This document shows positions 8,079-21,984 of a DNA stretch of 64,000 nucleotides, piece after piece; positions within the stretch are counted from its first letter, which is position 1; the number at the start of each line of letters is the position of its first letter. This DNA comes from Bog-756 sp963738545. GTDB lineage: Bacteria; Actinomycetota; Acidimicrobiia; Acidimicrobiales; RAAP-2. The notes beneath the pieces are model-generated. The model worked only from the letters and a program-made list of their open reading frames with translations, made no database searches and was not told where the DNA came from. A program made the position numbers and the translations under genes. The DNA is taken from assembly GCA_963738545.1 (NCBI GenBank), contig CAVTXA010000002.1:372001-436000 (forward strand). Reading direction: 5' to 3'.

Positions 8079-9047
8079 GTGGTGGGGAAAACGAAGGACC
8101 CGGTGAAGTTGGCTAAGGAGCGCCTCGAACGAGACGACGAAGATCTGGTTCGGTTGTATCTGACCGACATCGGCCAGTACCCGTTGTTGACCAAGGACGA
8201 CGAAGTGCGTCTGGCCCAGGCCATCGAAGCCGGACGGGAGGCCGACGCCCAGCTGGCATCGGCCCCGAAGGGCCTGACGCCGGCGAAGAAGCGTGAGCTG
8301 CGGCGCACCACCCTCCAGGGGGAGGGCGCCCAGCAGACCTTCGTGCAGTCGAACCTCCGACTGGTGGTGTCCATCGCCAAGAAGTACCAGGCCTCGGGCC
8401 TGCCGCTGCTCGACCTCATCCAGGAGGGCAATCTCGGTCTGATGCACGCCGTCGAGAAGTTCGACTGGCGCAAGGGCTTCAAGTTCTCCACCTACGCCAC
8501 CTGGTGGATCCGCCAGGCCATCACCCGGGGCATCGCCAACACGGGGCGCACCATCCGCCTCCCGGTGCACGCCGGCGACACGTTGGCCCGTGTGCAGAAG
8601 GCCCAGGCCCGCCTGGAGCTCAAGTACGGGCGACCGGCCACGCTGGCCGAGCTCGGCGCCGAGGTCGAGATGCCCGAGGACAAGCTGGTGGAGGCCCTGC
8701 GGTTCAGGGCCGAGCCGCTGTCGCTCTCCGAGCCCCTCCGTGAGGACGGCGATGCCGAACTCGGGGACGTGGTGGAGGACCGTTCGGCCGAGTCCCCCTT
8801 CGAGGTGGCCGCCGTCTCCCTCCTCCCCGAGGAGATCGGTCGACTCCTCTCGCCGCTGGACGAACGGGAGCGGGAGATCCTCCGCCTGCGCTTCGGTCTG
8901 GACCGGGGCGAGCCGAGGACGCTCGAAGAGGTCGGTGAGCACTTCAACCTGACCCGGGAACGGATCCGCCAGATCGAGGCCCGGGCCATGTCCAAGTTGC
9001 GGCACCCCTCGTCGGACACCGGGGCACGGGACCTGCTCACCGTCTGA
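8079..9047 (+). CDS. Sigma-70 family primary-type RNA polymerase sigma factor
   Basis: A 322-residue factor containing regions 1.2, 2, 3 and 4: DLVRLYLTDIGQYPLLT (1.2), QSNLRLVVSIAKKYQ and LLDLIQEGNLGLMHAVEKFDWRKGFKFSTYATWWIRQAI (2), RTIRLPVHA (3.0) and LTRERIRQIEARAMSKLR (4.2). It lacks the long acidic N-terminal extension of a housekeeping RpoD, so it is a SigA/SigB-like (HrdB paralogue-type) factor. The start is open: GTG at 8079 or 8082 has no ribosome site, while GTG at 8103 follows GAAGGA and still keeps region 1.2. A TTGACG lies at 7963 in the upstream gap, without a matching -10 at proper spacing. Confidence 0.92.
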   Translation: MVGKTKDPVKLAKERLERDDEDLVRLYLTDIGQYPLLTKDDEVRLAQAIEAGREADAQLASAPKGLTPAKKRELRRTTLQGEGAQQTFVQSNLRLVVSIAKKYQASGLPLLDLIQEGNLGLMHAVEKFDWRKGFKFSTYATWWIRQAITRGIANTGRTIRLPVHAGDTLARVQKAQARLELKYGRPATLAELGAEVEMPEDKLVEALRFRAEPLSLSEPLREDGDAELGDVVEDRSAESPFEVAAVSLLPEEIGRLLSPLDEREREILRLRFGLDRGEPRTLEEVGEHFNLTRERIRQIEARAMSKLRHPSSDTGARDLLTV

Positions 9048-9140
9048 CGTCGGGCCCGGCGTCCCGCGCCGGCCTGTCGATCGAACCGACGTGCCGGCCG
9101 GTGGATGGGACCGGAGAGCGCGTTAGCCCGTGGGAAGCGA

Positions 9141-9146
9141 TACGAT
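9141..9146 (+). promoter_or_regulatory. -10 hexamer TACGAT before the 24-aa microprotein
   Basis: TACGAT ends 7 nt before the ATG at 9154, the same leaderless spacing seen at other genes in this window. It supports the small gene being transcribed on its own rather than with the sigma factor. Confidence 0.45.
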
Positions 9147-9153
9147 CGTGCCC

Positions 9154-9228
9154 ATGAAGAAGCTTCTGATCCTTGCCATCGTCGTTGCCCTGGGTGTCGT
9201 GGCCGCAAAGCGGCTCCGTCCTTCCTGA
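9154..9228 (+). CDS. 24-residue single-pass membrane microprotein
   Basis: The peptide starts MKKLLILAIVVALGVVAA and ends with a basic KRLRPS tail: a positive N-terminus, about 16 hydrophobic residues and a cationic end. This is the layout of a tiny inner-membrane protein. The N-terminus recalls actinobacterial DLW-39-type small proteins, but the Asp-Leu-Trp end is absent, so I do not assign it. A -10 hexamer lies just upstream and the gene sits alone between the sigma factor and the convergent HAD gene. Confidence 0.5.
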   Translation: MKKLLILAIVVALGVVAAKRLRPS

Positions 9229-9241
9229 GCAGCGCCTAACC

Positions 9242-9256
9242 CGGCGCCTGGCGCCG
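9242..9256. terminator. Short GC hairpin between convergent genes
   Basis: CGGCGC (9242-9247) and GCGCCG (9251-9256) form a perfect 6-bp stem with a CTG loop. It lies 13 nt after the microprotein stop and 70 nt beyond the end of the opposing HAD gene. There is no T tract; a weak terminator is possible. Confidence 0.3.
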
Positions 9257-9326
9257 AGTCGTCACCTCCGGCCGGTCTGGGTCCCAGGCCGGCCGAAGCG
9301 CGTCACCACGTCCGACGGCACCAGTT

Positions 9327-10115
9327 TCAGTGCTGCGCCCGACGGGCCAGCCGCCAGGCGACCAGCGCCCCGACCGAGGCGGCCGCGGTGACGCCGCCCA
9401 CGGTGGCGGTAAGGGGGAGGCTGGGCACGCTGACCCGGTCGCGAAGGCGGACCGGCTTGGTGAACTGCATGACCTCCCACTCGCGCTCCCGGGCCACCTT
9501 GGCCAGCACCCGGTCCGGGTTGACGGCCACCGGATGGCCGACCGCCTCGAGCATGGGCAGGTCGGTGTAGGAGTCGGAGTAGGCCGATGACTCGGCCAGG
9601 TCCAGGCCCTCGGCCTCGGCCAGCTCCTGCATGGCTTCGGCCTTGAACGGGCCGTAGGCGTAGAACTCCATCTCGCCCGTGTAGCGGCCGTCCTCGTCCA
9701 CGAACGGGCGGCTGGAGATGGCCCCGTCCACCCCGAGGTGGGCGGCCAGGGGCATGACGATCACGTCGGGAGAGGCGGATACCAGGTACACCCGGTGCCC
9801 GGCGGCGCGGTGGGCCTCGATGAGGTCGAGGGCCTCGGCGTAGATGATGGGCTCGACGGTCTCCTCCAGGGCCTCCCGGACGATCTCGGTGATCCGATCC
9901 CGGTCCCACCCCTTGGTCAGGGTGAGCATCGACTCACGCACCCGGGCCAGCTTCTGCTCACTGGCCCCGAGGTGGACGTAGATGAGCTGGGAGACCAGCG
10001 CCCGTGCCACCAGGCGTCGGTTGATGAGGCCGCCCCGGTAGAGGGGACGGCCGAAGGCGGGGATGGAGGCCTTGGCGATGACCGTCTTGTCCAGATCGAA
10101 GAAGGCCGCCCTCAT
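9327..10115 (-). CDS. HAD superfamily IB phosphatase (SerB/CicA-like)
   Basis: A 262-residue protein counted from the ATG at 10115, which directly precedes the HAD motif I (FFDLDKTVI, with nucleophile Asp in DLDKT). Motif II is YLVSASP, and motif IV/III is SDSYTDLPMLEAVG with the preceding GPFKAEAM Lys. The family dephosphorylates small phospho-monoesters such as phosphoserine or lysophospholipids; the substrate here is unknown. The C-terminus ends with a hydrophobic, Ala-rich segment that could be a membrane anchor (about 235-255). It follows the two TrkA genes, 4 nt after the second. The longer frame from 10160 adds 15 residues unlike any HAD N-terminus. Confidence 0.8.
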   Translation of the reverse strand: MRAAFFDLDKTVIAKASIPAFGRPLYRGGLINRRLVARALVSQLIYVHLGASEQKLARVRESMLTLTKGWDRDRITEIVREALEETVEPIIYAEALDLIEAHRAAGHRVYLVSASPDVIVMPLAAHLGVDGAISSRPFVDEDGRYTGEMEFYAYGPFKAEAMQELAEAEGLDLAESSAYSDSYTDLPMLEAVGHPVAVNPDRVLAKVAREREWEVMQFTKPVRLRDRVSVPSLPLTATVGGVTAAASVGALVAWRLARRAQH

Positions 10116-10119
10116 CGGC

Positions 10120-10782
10120 TCAATGCCCCACCAACAGCTGTTGGACCATGTCCTCGGCATCGGCGGTCACCAGCACCAGCACCTCGTCACCGATGGCCAG
10201 GCGGGTGTCCCCCCGGGGCACGATCAGATGGTCGTCCCGCACCACGGCCACCACCGTGGCGTCGCGGGGGACCCCGAGGTCGACGAGGGAGACACCGCTG
10301 GCCGGAGAGTCCTCGGCCAGGGTGACCTCCACCAGGTGGGCGTTGCCCCCCTCGAAGCGCAGGAGCCGCACCAGACTCCCCACCGACACCGCCTCTTCGA
10401 CCAGGGCGGTGAGCAGCTGGGGCGTGGACACCGAGACGTCGACGCCCCAGCTCTCGGTGAACAGCCACTGGTTCTTCGGGTGGTTGACCCGGGCCACCAC
10501 TCTCGGGACGGCGAACTCCTGCTTGGCCAAGAGGGATACCACGAGGTTGTCCTCGTCGTCCCCGGTGGCGGCCACGACGACGTCCACCGTGGCCAGGCCG
10601 GCGGCGTCGAGCGCGGAGACCTCGCAGGCGTCGGCCACCACCCAGGTGATGTCCAGGTCGCCACGGATGCGGGCCACCAGTTCGGGGTCCTGCTCGATGA
10701 CGAGCACCTCGTGGCCGCCGGCGTGGAGGTCGGCAGCGATGGCCGTCCCCACACTTCCGGCTCCGGCGATGGCCACCTTCAT
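10120..10782 (-). CDS. trkA: TrkA/RCK potassium-transport regulatory protein (second copy)
   Basis: A 220-residue cytosolic protein with an N-terminal Rossmann RCK_N domain (MKVAIAGAGSVGTAIAADL, with acidic VIEQDPEL after beta-2, and VVAATGDDEDNLVVSLLAKQ) and a C-terminal RCK_C/TrkA_C domain (about 140-215). Such proteins bind NAD(H)/ATP and gate potassium transporters; RCK_C domains are known c-di-AMP receptors in several phyla. It overlaps the upstream trkA by 4 nt (ATGA). The pair, divergent from a KimA-like permease, resembles the mycobacterial ceoB-ceoC locus. Confidence 0.9.
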   Translation of the reverse strand: MKVAIAGAGSVGTAIAADLHAGGHEVLVIEQDPELVARIRGDLDITWVVADACEVSALDAAGLATVDVVVAATGDDEDNLVVSLLAKQEFAVPRVVARVNHPKNQWLFTESWGVDVSVSTPQLLTALVEEAVSVGSLVRLLRFEGGNAHLVEVTLAEDSPASGVSLVDLGVPRDATVVAVVRDDHLIVPRGDTRLAIGDEVLVLVTADAEDMVQQLLVGH

Positions 10783-11555
10783 GCCTGTGACCTGGTGGCG
10801 GCATCGGCAGCTCCGGCGGCCGCATCGGCGTCGGCCACCTCCTGATCGAGGCCGATGGGCGCCTCCTCGGGGGGCCCGAAGACCCGGGGCACATCGGTTC
10901 TCCCGCTGAGACGGGCGTTGAGCCGTTCGAGCGCGGTGTCGGTCACCATCACGTGGATGATGTCACCGTCCTGGCCCACCAGGTCGCCGAAGTCGAGGCG
11001 CACCACACCGGCCCGGGTCACCGCCACCACCGTGACCTCGCCCGGCGTGGAGAGGTCGGCCAACCGCTTGCCGGCCCACCGCTCGGGGAGCTCGCGTTCC
11101 ACCAGGGAGAGGGTGCCGGTGGAGTCGGTCCACTCCGACTCCACCTCTCTCGGCACCAGCCGCCGTCGCACCTGGTCGATGGTCCACGACACCGTGGCCA
11201 CCGTCGGGATGCCGAGGCGGAGATAGATCTGGGCCCGTCGGGGGTCGTAGATCCGGGCCACCACGTTGGGGATCTCGTAGGTTTCTCGCGCGATCCGGGC
11301 GGTGAGGATGTTGGAGTTGTCTCCACTGGTCACGGCAGCCAGCGAGGTGGCCTCACCGGCGCCGGCCCGGTCGAGATCCCCCCGGTCGAAGCCCGAGCCC
11401 ACCACCGTCGTCCCTGGCCAGTCCGGCGGGAGCCGCCGGAACGCCTTGGCGTTGCGGTCGATGATGGCGACCGAATGACCCTGCTCCACGAGACCCAGGC
11501 CCAAGCCCGATCCGACCCGACCACATCCCACGATGACGATATGCACCTGAACCAT
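10779..11555 (-). CDS. trkA: TrkA/RCK potassium-transport regulatory protein (first copy)
   Basis: A 258-residue protein with RCK_N (HIVIVGCGRVGSGLGLGL, IIDRN acidic end of beta-2, AVTSGDNSNILTARIAR) and RCK_C (about 140-215, ending DIIHVMVTD). A long Ala/Asp-rich tail of about 40 residues follows and is probably disordered. It is the first gene of the minus-strand unit trkA-trkA-HAD and has a 123-bp divergent spacer to the permease. Two single-domain RCK proteins could form a heteromeric gating ring. No TrkH/KtrB pore gene is in this window. Confidence 0.9.
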   Translation of the reverse strand: MVQVHIVIVGCGRVGSGLGLGLVEQGHSVAIIDRNAKAFRRLPPDWPGTTVVGSGFDRGDLDRAGAGEATSLAAVTSGDNSNILTARIARETYEIPNVVARIYDPRRAQIYLRLGIPTVATVSWTIDQVRRRLVPREVESEWTDSTGTLSLVERELPERWAGKRLADLSTPGEVTVVAVTRAGVVRLDFGDLVGQDGDIIHVMVTDTALERLNARLSGRTDVPRVFGPPEEAPIGLDQEVADADAAAGAADAATRSQA

Positions 11556-11678
11556 GCAACACGCATCGTGGGGAGATCACAACTCACCCCGGTCAGAGGG
11601 GACCGGCGCCCCTGGTGGGGACCGGTGACTCACGGCGTCGAATGTTGGGAGGGCTGGAGCCCATGATTTACTGATGGG

Positions 11679-14192
11679 GTGGACCCATCGGTGACCGGAG
11701 GTGCGGCTCCGGCCCAGGCGTCGGACGACGGGGTTGCGGTGACCGCGCGGGCCACGGGCACGACCCCCGGGGCGCGGATGCGGCCGACGGCCACCCCGAG
11801 CGCCAAGGTGGATCTCCCCGAGTCGCTCCGCTATCGGGCCAAGAATGTCCTCCTCGGGCCACCTATCGCCTCGGACCGGCAGACCTCGGAACGGCTGGGC
11901 CGGCCCACGGCCCTCGCCGTGCTCTCCTCGGACGTCATCTCCTCGTCGGCCTACGCCACCGAGCAGATGCTCATCCCCCTGGTCATCGCCATCGGGGCGG
12001 CGGCCTATTCCCTGGTCATCCCGGTGACCATCGCCGTGATCTTCGTCCTGTTGTTCGTCACCCTCTCCTACCTCGAGGTGGTGAAGGTGTACACCAAGGC
12101 CGGTGGGGCCTACGTGGTCACCCGGGAGAACTTCGGCCTCACCGTGGCCCAGATCGCCGCCGTCTCCCTGCTCATCGACTACACCCTCACGGTGGCAGTG
12201 TCGGTGGCCGCCGGTGTGTCCGCCATCACCTCGGTATTCCCCGCCCTGACGCCCCACACCACGCAGATCGCCATTGTCCTGGTCATCATCCTCGCCTACG
12301 GGAACCTCCGCGGCATCCGCGAGGCCGGGCGTGCGTTCGCCGTTCCGACGTACTTCTTCATCGCCAACATGGTGGCCCTCATGGCCGTGGGCCTCTACAA
12401 GGCCATCGACGGGTCGCTGCACGCCCACGCCATCTACGGCCAGGGCACCCCGGGCAACCCGACCGTCCACATCGGCAGCGCCGGGAGCGGGTTGCTCTAC
12501 GGAGCCACCATCTTCGTGGTCCTCCGGGCCTTCGCCTCGGGGGGCTCGGCCCTGACCGGCACCGAGGCCATCTCCAACGGGGTCAGCATCTTCCGCCGCC
12601 CCGAGGCCCGCAACGCCCGCATCACCATGGTCCTGATGGCGGTGATCCTCGGGTCACTGGTGCTCGGCGTGTCGCTCCTGGCCTCGGTCACCCATCCGAT
12701 CCCCTTCGAATCGGGGACACCGACGGTCATCTCCCAGATCGCCAAGTTCGTCTACGGCACCAGCGCAGCCGGCAACGCCTTCTACGGGATGCTCCAGGTG
12801 GGGACCACCCTCATCCTGATCCTGGCGGCCAACACCAGCTTCACCGGCTTCCCGTTCTTGGCCAGCTTCGCCGCCGAAGACTCCTACCTGCCCCGCCAGC
12901 TGACCAAGCGCGGCCACCGCCTGGTCTTCTCCACCGGGATCATCGTGCTCACCGTGGTGTCCATCATCCTGCTGTGGATCACCAACGCCAAGGTCGACAA
13001 GCTCATCCCCCTCTACGCCATCGGCGTGTTCACCGGCTTCACCATGGCCGGGGCGGGCATGGCCAAGTACCACTGGAACCACCGTGACTCCGAGGACCAC
13101 TGGAGGCGACGCCTGACCATCAACGGGACGGCCTCGGTCCTCTCGTTCATCGTCCTGATCATCATCGCCGTGTCCAAGTTCAGCGAGGGGGCCTGGGTCA
13201 TCTTGGTGATCCTCCCGCTCGGGGTGCTCGGCCTGCTCGCCCTCCACCGCCAGTACGCCGACGAGGAGCGCCAACTGGAGCAGGGGGCGGCCGAGGCGGC
13301 CGAGGCCCCGGTGCTGACCCGGCACACGGTGATCGTGCTGGTGGACCGGCTGGACATGGCCACGGCCCGGGCCCTCCAGTACGCCCGCACCCTCCACCCC
13401 GACGAGCTCCGGGCCGTCCACTTCACCCTGGACAGCCGGGTGTCGGCCGAGCTCGAGGCCGAGTGGAGCCGGCTGGGCCTGACCCGGCTTCCCCTGGACG
13501 TCGAGGAGTGTGAGGACCGTCGCCTCACCCGAGCGGCGCTCGAGATGGCCGCCGAGACGGTGGCCGACGGCCAGACCGAACTGACCATCCTGCTGCCCCG
13601 CCGCGGCTTCGCCGCCGGCTGGCACCGCCTCCTCCACGACGCCACCGCCGACGAGATCGCCGCCGCCGTGGCCCAGCTGGCCCACGTCAACGCCACAGTG
13701 GTGCCCTACCAGCTCACCGGAGGCTGGCTGTCGAAGCGACGCGAGTGGGGGAGGGCCCAGGCGGCCGGCGATCCCACGGCGGTGACCGTGGAGACCAAGC
13801 CCACGGCCCGGGCGGCGGCCAAGGCGGCGGCCCGGGAGGCCGAGCGGGACTCGGCCCGGATCTCCTTTGACCGGGCCGCCTTCGGGGACCGGGGCGCGGG
13901 CACCACCCCCATCAGCGAGGCCCAGTGGCGGAACCGGGTCCGGGTGGTGGGCCGCGTGAAGTCGGTGCGCGTGCAACCCCGGGCGGGCACGTCCAACCTG
14001 GAGTGCGTGCTGGCCGACGAGACCGGCCGGCTGCTGCTGGTGTTCCAGGGACGCCGACGGATTCCGGGCATCCAGCCCGGAGCCCGGCTGGTGGTCGAGG
14101 GCATGGTGGGTGACTGGGCCCGCCGCCAGGCCATTCTCAATCCCGACTACGAGCTGATCGCCGGCCCCGAGGCCGACGTCGAGCCCTCCTAG
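11679..14192 (+). CDS. kimA: KimA-like APC-superfamily potassium transporter with C-terminal OB-fold domain
   Basis: An 837-residue fusion. After a disordered N-terminus (1-45), the membrane core (about 70-530) closely follows KimA/YdaO-type APC transporters: LAVLSSDVISSSAYATEQ, YTKAGGAYVVTRENFG, IDYTLTVAVSVAAGVSAIT, GGSALTGTEAISNGV, LAANTSFTGFPFLASFAAED. Next comes a cytosolic USP-like domain (about 545-690, TVIVLVDRLDMATARALQYAR to WHRLLHDATADEIA), as in KimA, a K+/H+ symporter inhibited by c-di-AMP. A charged linker (695-745) leads to an OB-fold (about 750-830, RVRVVGRVKSVRV, LLLVFQGRRRIPGIQPG). In mycobacteria the OB protein is, from memory, a separate gene near ceoB/ceoC. The start is GTG with a TTTACT 6 nt upstream. 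Confidence 0.82.
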   Translation: MDPSVTGGAAPAQASDDGVAVTARATGTTPGARMRPTATPSAKVDLPESLRYRAKNVLLGPPIASDRQTSERLGRPTALAVLSSDVISSSAYATEQMLIPLVIAIGAAAYSLVIPVTIAVIFVLLFVTLSYLEVVKVYTKAGGAYVVTRENFGLTVAQIAAVSLLIDYTLTVAVSVAAGVSAITSVFPALTPHTTQIAIVLVIILAYGNLRGIREAGRAFAVPTYFFIANMVALMAVGLYKAIDGSLHAHAIYGQGTPGNPTVHIGSAGSGLLYGATIFVVLRAFASGGSALTGTEAISNGVSIFRRPEARNARITMVLMAVILGSLVLGVSLLASVTHPIPFESGTPTVISQIAKFVYGTSAAGNAFYGMLQVGTTLILILAANTSFTGFPFLASFAAEDSYLPRQLTKRGHRLVFSTGIIVLTVVSIILLWITNAKVDKLIPLYAIGVFTGFTMAGAGMAKYHWNHRDSEDHWRRRLTINGTASVLSFIVLIIIAVSKFSEGAWVILVILPLGVLGLLALHRQYADEERQLEQGAAEAAEAPVLTRHTVIVLVDRLDMATARALQYARTLHPDELRAVHFTLDSRVSAELEAEWSRLGLTRLPLDVEECEDRRLTRAALEMAAETVADGQTELTILLPRRGFAAGWHRLLHDATADEIAAAVAQLAHVNATVVPYQLTGGWLSKRREWGRAQAAGDPTAVTVETKPTARAAAKAAAREAERDSARISFDRAAFGDRGAGTTPISEAQWRNRVRVVGRVKSVRVQPRAGTSNLECVLADETGRLLLVFQGRRRIPGIQPGARLVVEGMVGDWARRQAILNPDYELIAGPEADVEPS

Positions 14193-14288
14193 GCCCGGGG
14201 CCGCCGGACCCGCGGGTGACCACGGAGAGGCCGCGGAACGGGCCGGTGGGTGGGCGGATCGGGACCCACCGGAGATCCTTCCTTGCTC

Positions 14289-14306
14289 CCGACACCCTTT
14301 TGTCGG
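14289..14306. terminator. Small hairpin after the KimA-like gene
   Basis: CCGACA (14289-14294) and TGTCGG (14301-14306) pair perfectly around CCCTTT, and TATCTTTC follows. It lies about 100 nt after the transporter stop in the 292-bp gap before hppA. It is a plausible weak terminator. I see nothing else definite in this gap except the hppA ribosome site AAGGGAG at 14471-14477. Confidence 0.35.
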
Positions 14307-14484
14307 TATCTTTCCCCCCCGTTGCCGGAAACGGCGTGCCGACAGGGCGCGCCTCGGCGTGCGGCCCCATGGCCGTGGGCACGCGGGGGGAGAGCATCGC
14401 TCGATCGCCACGTTGGACCGCGGTCGGGTGCGCCGTCAGGGATATCGACCATGATCACGCAGTACACCGAAGGGAGCCACACCG

Positions 14485-16887
<2,403 letters not shown>

Positions 16888-16978
16888 ACACCCTGGTCAC
16901 AGGAGGCACCCGCCCCGATCGGCCAGGGGGTGGGGTTGACAACGACTCGCCCCACCGTTAACCCTGTGCCCCACAGCC

Positions 16979-20008
<3,030 letters not shown>

Positions 20009-20011
20009 GCG

Positions 20012-20632
20012 ATGGGGAGCGCACCGGGTCGCCTCATCGCGCTCGAGGGCATCGACGGCTGCGGCAAATCCACCCAGGCGCGGCTGCTGGCCGACCGGCT
20101 CGGCGCCCTGCTCACGTTCGAGCCCGGGGGCACCGCCTTGGGGAGCTCGTTGCGCACACTGCTGCTCGAGCCGGGTCAGGACCCGGTGAGCGAGCGGGCC
20201 GAGGCCCTCCTGATGGCGGCGGACCGTGCCCAACACGTAGCCGAGGTGATTCGGCCGGCACTCGACCGGGGAACCTGGGTGGTGACCGACCGGTTCTCGG
20301 GATCGACCCTGGCGTACCAGGGCTACGGGCGGGGTCTCGATCGGAAGGAGCTGAGCCGGCTCGTGGCGTGGGCCACGGGCGGCCTGGCGCCCGACCTCGC
20401 CGTCCTGGTGGAGGTGGACGTGGCCCTGGGTCAGTCCCGTCGCCGCGGCTCGGCGGACGACCGGATGGAGGGCCAGGGCGACGGCTTCTTGGAGCGGGTG
20501 GCCGACGGCTATCGGCGACTGGCCGAACGCCAGGACTCACCCTGGCTCGTGGTCGACGGCACCGGTTCGATCGAGGAGGTGGCGGCCGAGGTATGGACCG
20601 GCGTCCGGGACCGGCTCGGTGAGCCGCAGTGA
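20012..20632 (+). CDS. tmk: Thymidylate kinase
   Basis: A 206-residue enzyme phosphorylating dTMP to dTDP. The P-loop is ALEGIDGCGKSTQA; the DR(F/Y) motif is DRFSGSTLAYQGYGRG; the lid contains RRRGSADDRME. Length is typical. It starts 3 nt after topA and its stop overlaps the holB GTG by 4 nt, so the three genes are probably one transcript. Having tmk beside holB is common in bacteria. Confidence 0.95.
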   Translation: MGSAPGRLIALEGIDGCGKSTQARLLADRLGALLTFEPGGTALGSSLRTLLLEPGQDPVSERAEALLMAADRAQHVAEVIRPALDRGTWVVTDRFSGSTLAYQGYGRGLDRKELSRLVAWATGGLAPDLAVLVEVDVALGQSRRRGSADDRMEGQGDGFLERVADGYRRLAERQDSPWLVVDGTGSIEEVAAEVWTGVRDRLGEPQ

Positions 20633-21735
20633 GCGCGGACGGACCACCGGTGCCCGAGCTCTTCGCGGAGGTCATCGGTCAGCCTCGGGCCGTAGCCCAG
20701 CTACGGGCCGCCGCCCGACGGCCGGTGCACGCCTATCTCTTCCACGGACCGTCGGGCTCGGGGAAGCGCGCCGCGGCGCGGGGTCTGGCCGCGGCCCTGT
20801 TGTGCCCGACGGGCGGGTGCGGGGTGTGCAACACCTGTCGACGGACACTGGCCGGGACCCATCCCGACCTGGTAGTGGTGGAGCGGACCGGGGCCGCCCT
20901 CAGCGTGGCCGACGCCCAGGTCATCGTCACCCGGGCCCAGCGGCGTCCGCTCGAGTCCTCCCGGCAGGTGCTGATGGTGGCCGACGTCCATCTGGCCAGG
21001 GACTCGATCCCCGCCCTCCTCAAGACGATCGAGGAGCCGCCACCGGCCACGGTGTTCATCCTCCTGGCCGACGACCTTCCGCCGGCCCTCGCCACCATCG
21101 TCAGCCGGTGCCTGCAGGTGTCGTTCGATGCCGTGCCCACCGCCGAGGTGGTGGCTTGGCTCGTGGGCCGAGGCGTCGACCCCGAGCATGCCGACACGGT
21201 GGCCCGGGCGTCAGGAGGGAGCCTCGACCGGGCCCGGTTGCTGGTCAGCGACGAGGGCTTCGTGGCCCGCCAGCAGCGGTGGCGCTCGGTGCCCACCCGG
21301 TTGGACGGGACCGGGGCGGCCGCGGCCGCCCTGGCCGCCGAGCTCTTGGCCGCCGCCGAGGAGGCCCTGGCCCCGCTGCGCCAACAGCACGCCGACGAAC
21401 TGGTGGCCCTGGCCGACCAGGCCGACGCACTGGGGGCCAAGGGCGTGCCCGGGCGCAGGCAGGTCGAGGAGGGCCACAGGCGTGAGGAGCGGCGGTGGCG
21501 GACCGACGACCTCCGCTTCGGACTGGCCACTCTGGCCGAGGTCTACCGTGACCGCCTCGTGGCCGCCGTCGAAGCCGACGGAGGGGTCCACACGGCGGGG
21601 AGCGCCGCCGACGGTCGCTTGGCCGTACGCCAGGTCGAGGCCATCGACGAGGCATCGGTGGCGCTCGATCGGAACGCCAACGAACTGCTCCTCATGGATG
21701 CCCTGATGGTCGAGCTGTCGGGCATGCTCGACTGA
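20629..21735 (+). CDS. holB: DNA polymerase III delta-prime subunit
   Basis: A 368-residue AAA+ clamp-loader subunit. FHGPSGSGKRAAARGLA is the P-loop region, CPTGGCGVCNTC the Cys4 zinc module, HPDLVVVE and the DVHLARDSIPALLKTIEEPP block follow, and VSRCLQ is the SRC motif. The GTG start is translationally coupled to tmk (4-nt overlap). The C-terminal third is helical as in collar domains. DnaX would have more repetitive C-terminal sequence and lies elsewhere. Confidence 0.93.
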   Translation: MSADGPPVPELFAEVIGQPRAVAQLRAAARRPVHAYLFHGPSGSGKRAAARGLAAALLCPTGGCGVCNTCRRTLAGTHPDLVVVERTGAALSVADAQVIVTRAQRRPLESSRQVLMVADVHLARDSIPALLKTIEEPPPATVFILLADDLPPALATIVSRCLQVSFDAVPTAEVVAWLVGRGVDPEHADTVARASGGSLDRARLLVSDEGFVARQQRWRSVPTRLDGTGAAAAALAAELLAAAEEALAPLRQQHADELVALADQADALGAKGVPGRRQVEEGHRREERRWRTDDLRFGLATLAEVYRDRLVAAVEADGGVHTAGSAADGRLAVRQVEAIDEASVALDRNANELLLMDALMVELSGMLD

Positions 21736-21784
21736 AGAGAACGGTACGGCCGGCCGATGGTGTTCGGATAGCGTGTCTCACCGC

Positions 21785-21860
21785 GCCTGGGTAGCTCAGT
21801 CGGTAGAGCAACGCACTCGTAATGCGTAGGTCAGGAGTTCGATTCTCCTCCCAGGCTCCA
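21785..21860 (+). tRNA. tRNA-Thr (anticodon CGT)
   Basis: The 76-nt cloverleaf has acceptor GCCTGGG/CCCAGGC, a D-arm with AGCTCAGTCGGTAGAGC, anticodon stem ACGCA/TGCGT around loop CTCGTAA (anticodon CGT, reading ACG Thr codons), and a T-arm with GGAGTTCGATTCTCC. The CCA end is encoded (21858-21860). It lies 49 nt after holB. Confidence 0.97.
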
Positions 21861-21984
21861 TAGCTCGGAATCGATGACCGGCCCAGTGCGTTCCAACCGT
21901 TGTGGAGCAGGTTGTGCGACATCGGGCGGTGTCCGTCGTGGCCTACGGGTGGATCCCCAGCGGGGCGGCGGAACGGGCGGCGCT

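Noticed and set aside
21692..21922. A 76-residue minus-strand frame containing ENRTPDLRITSALLYRLSYPG
   Set aside because: It is antisense to the tRNA-Thr gene. This peptide is a well-known mistaken annotation generated by reading tRNA genes backwards.
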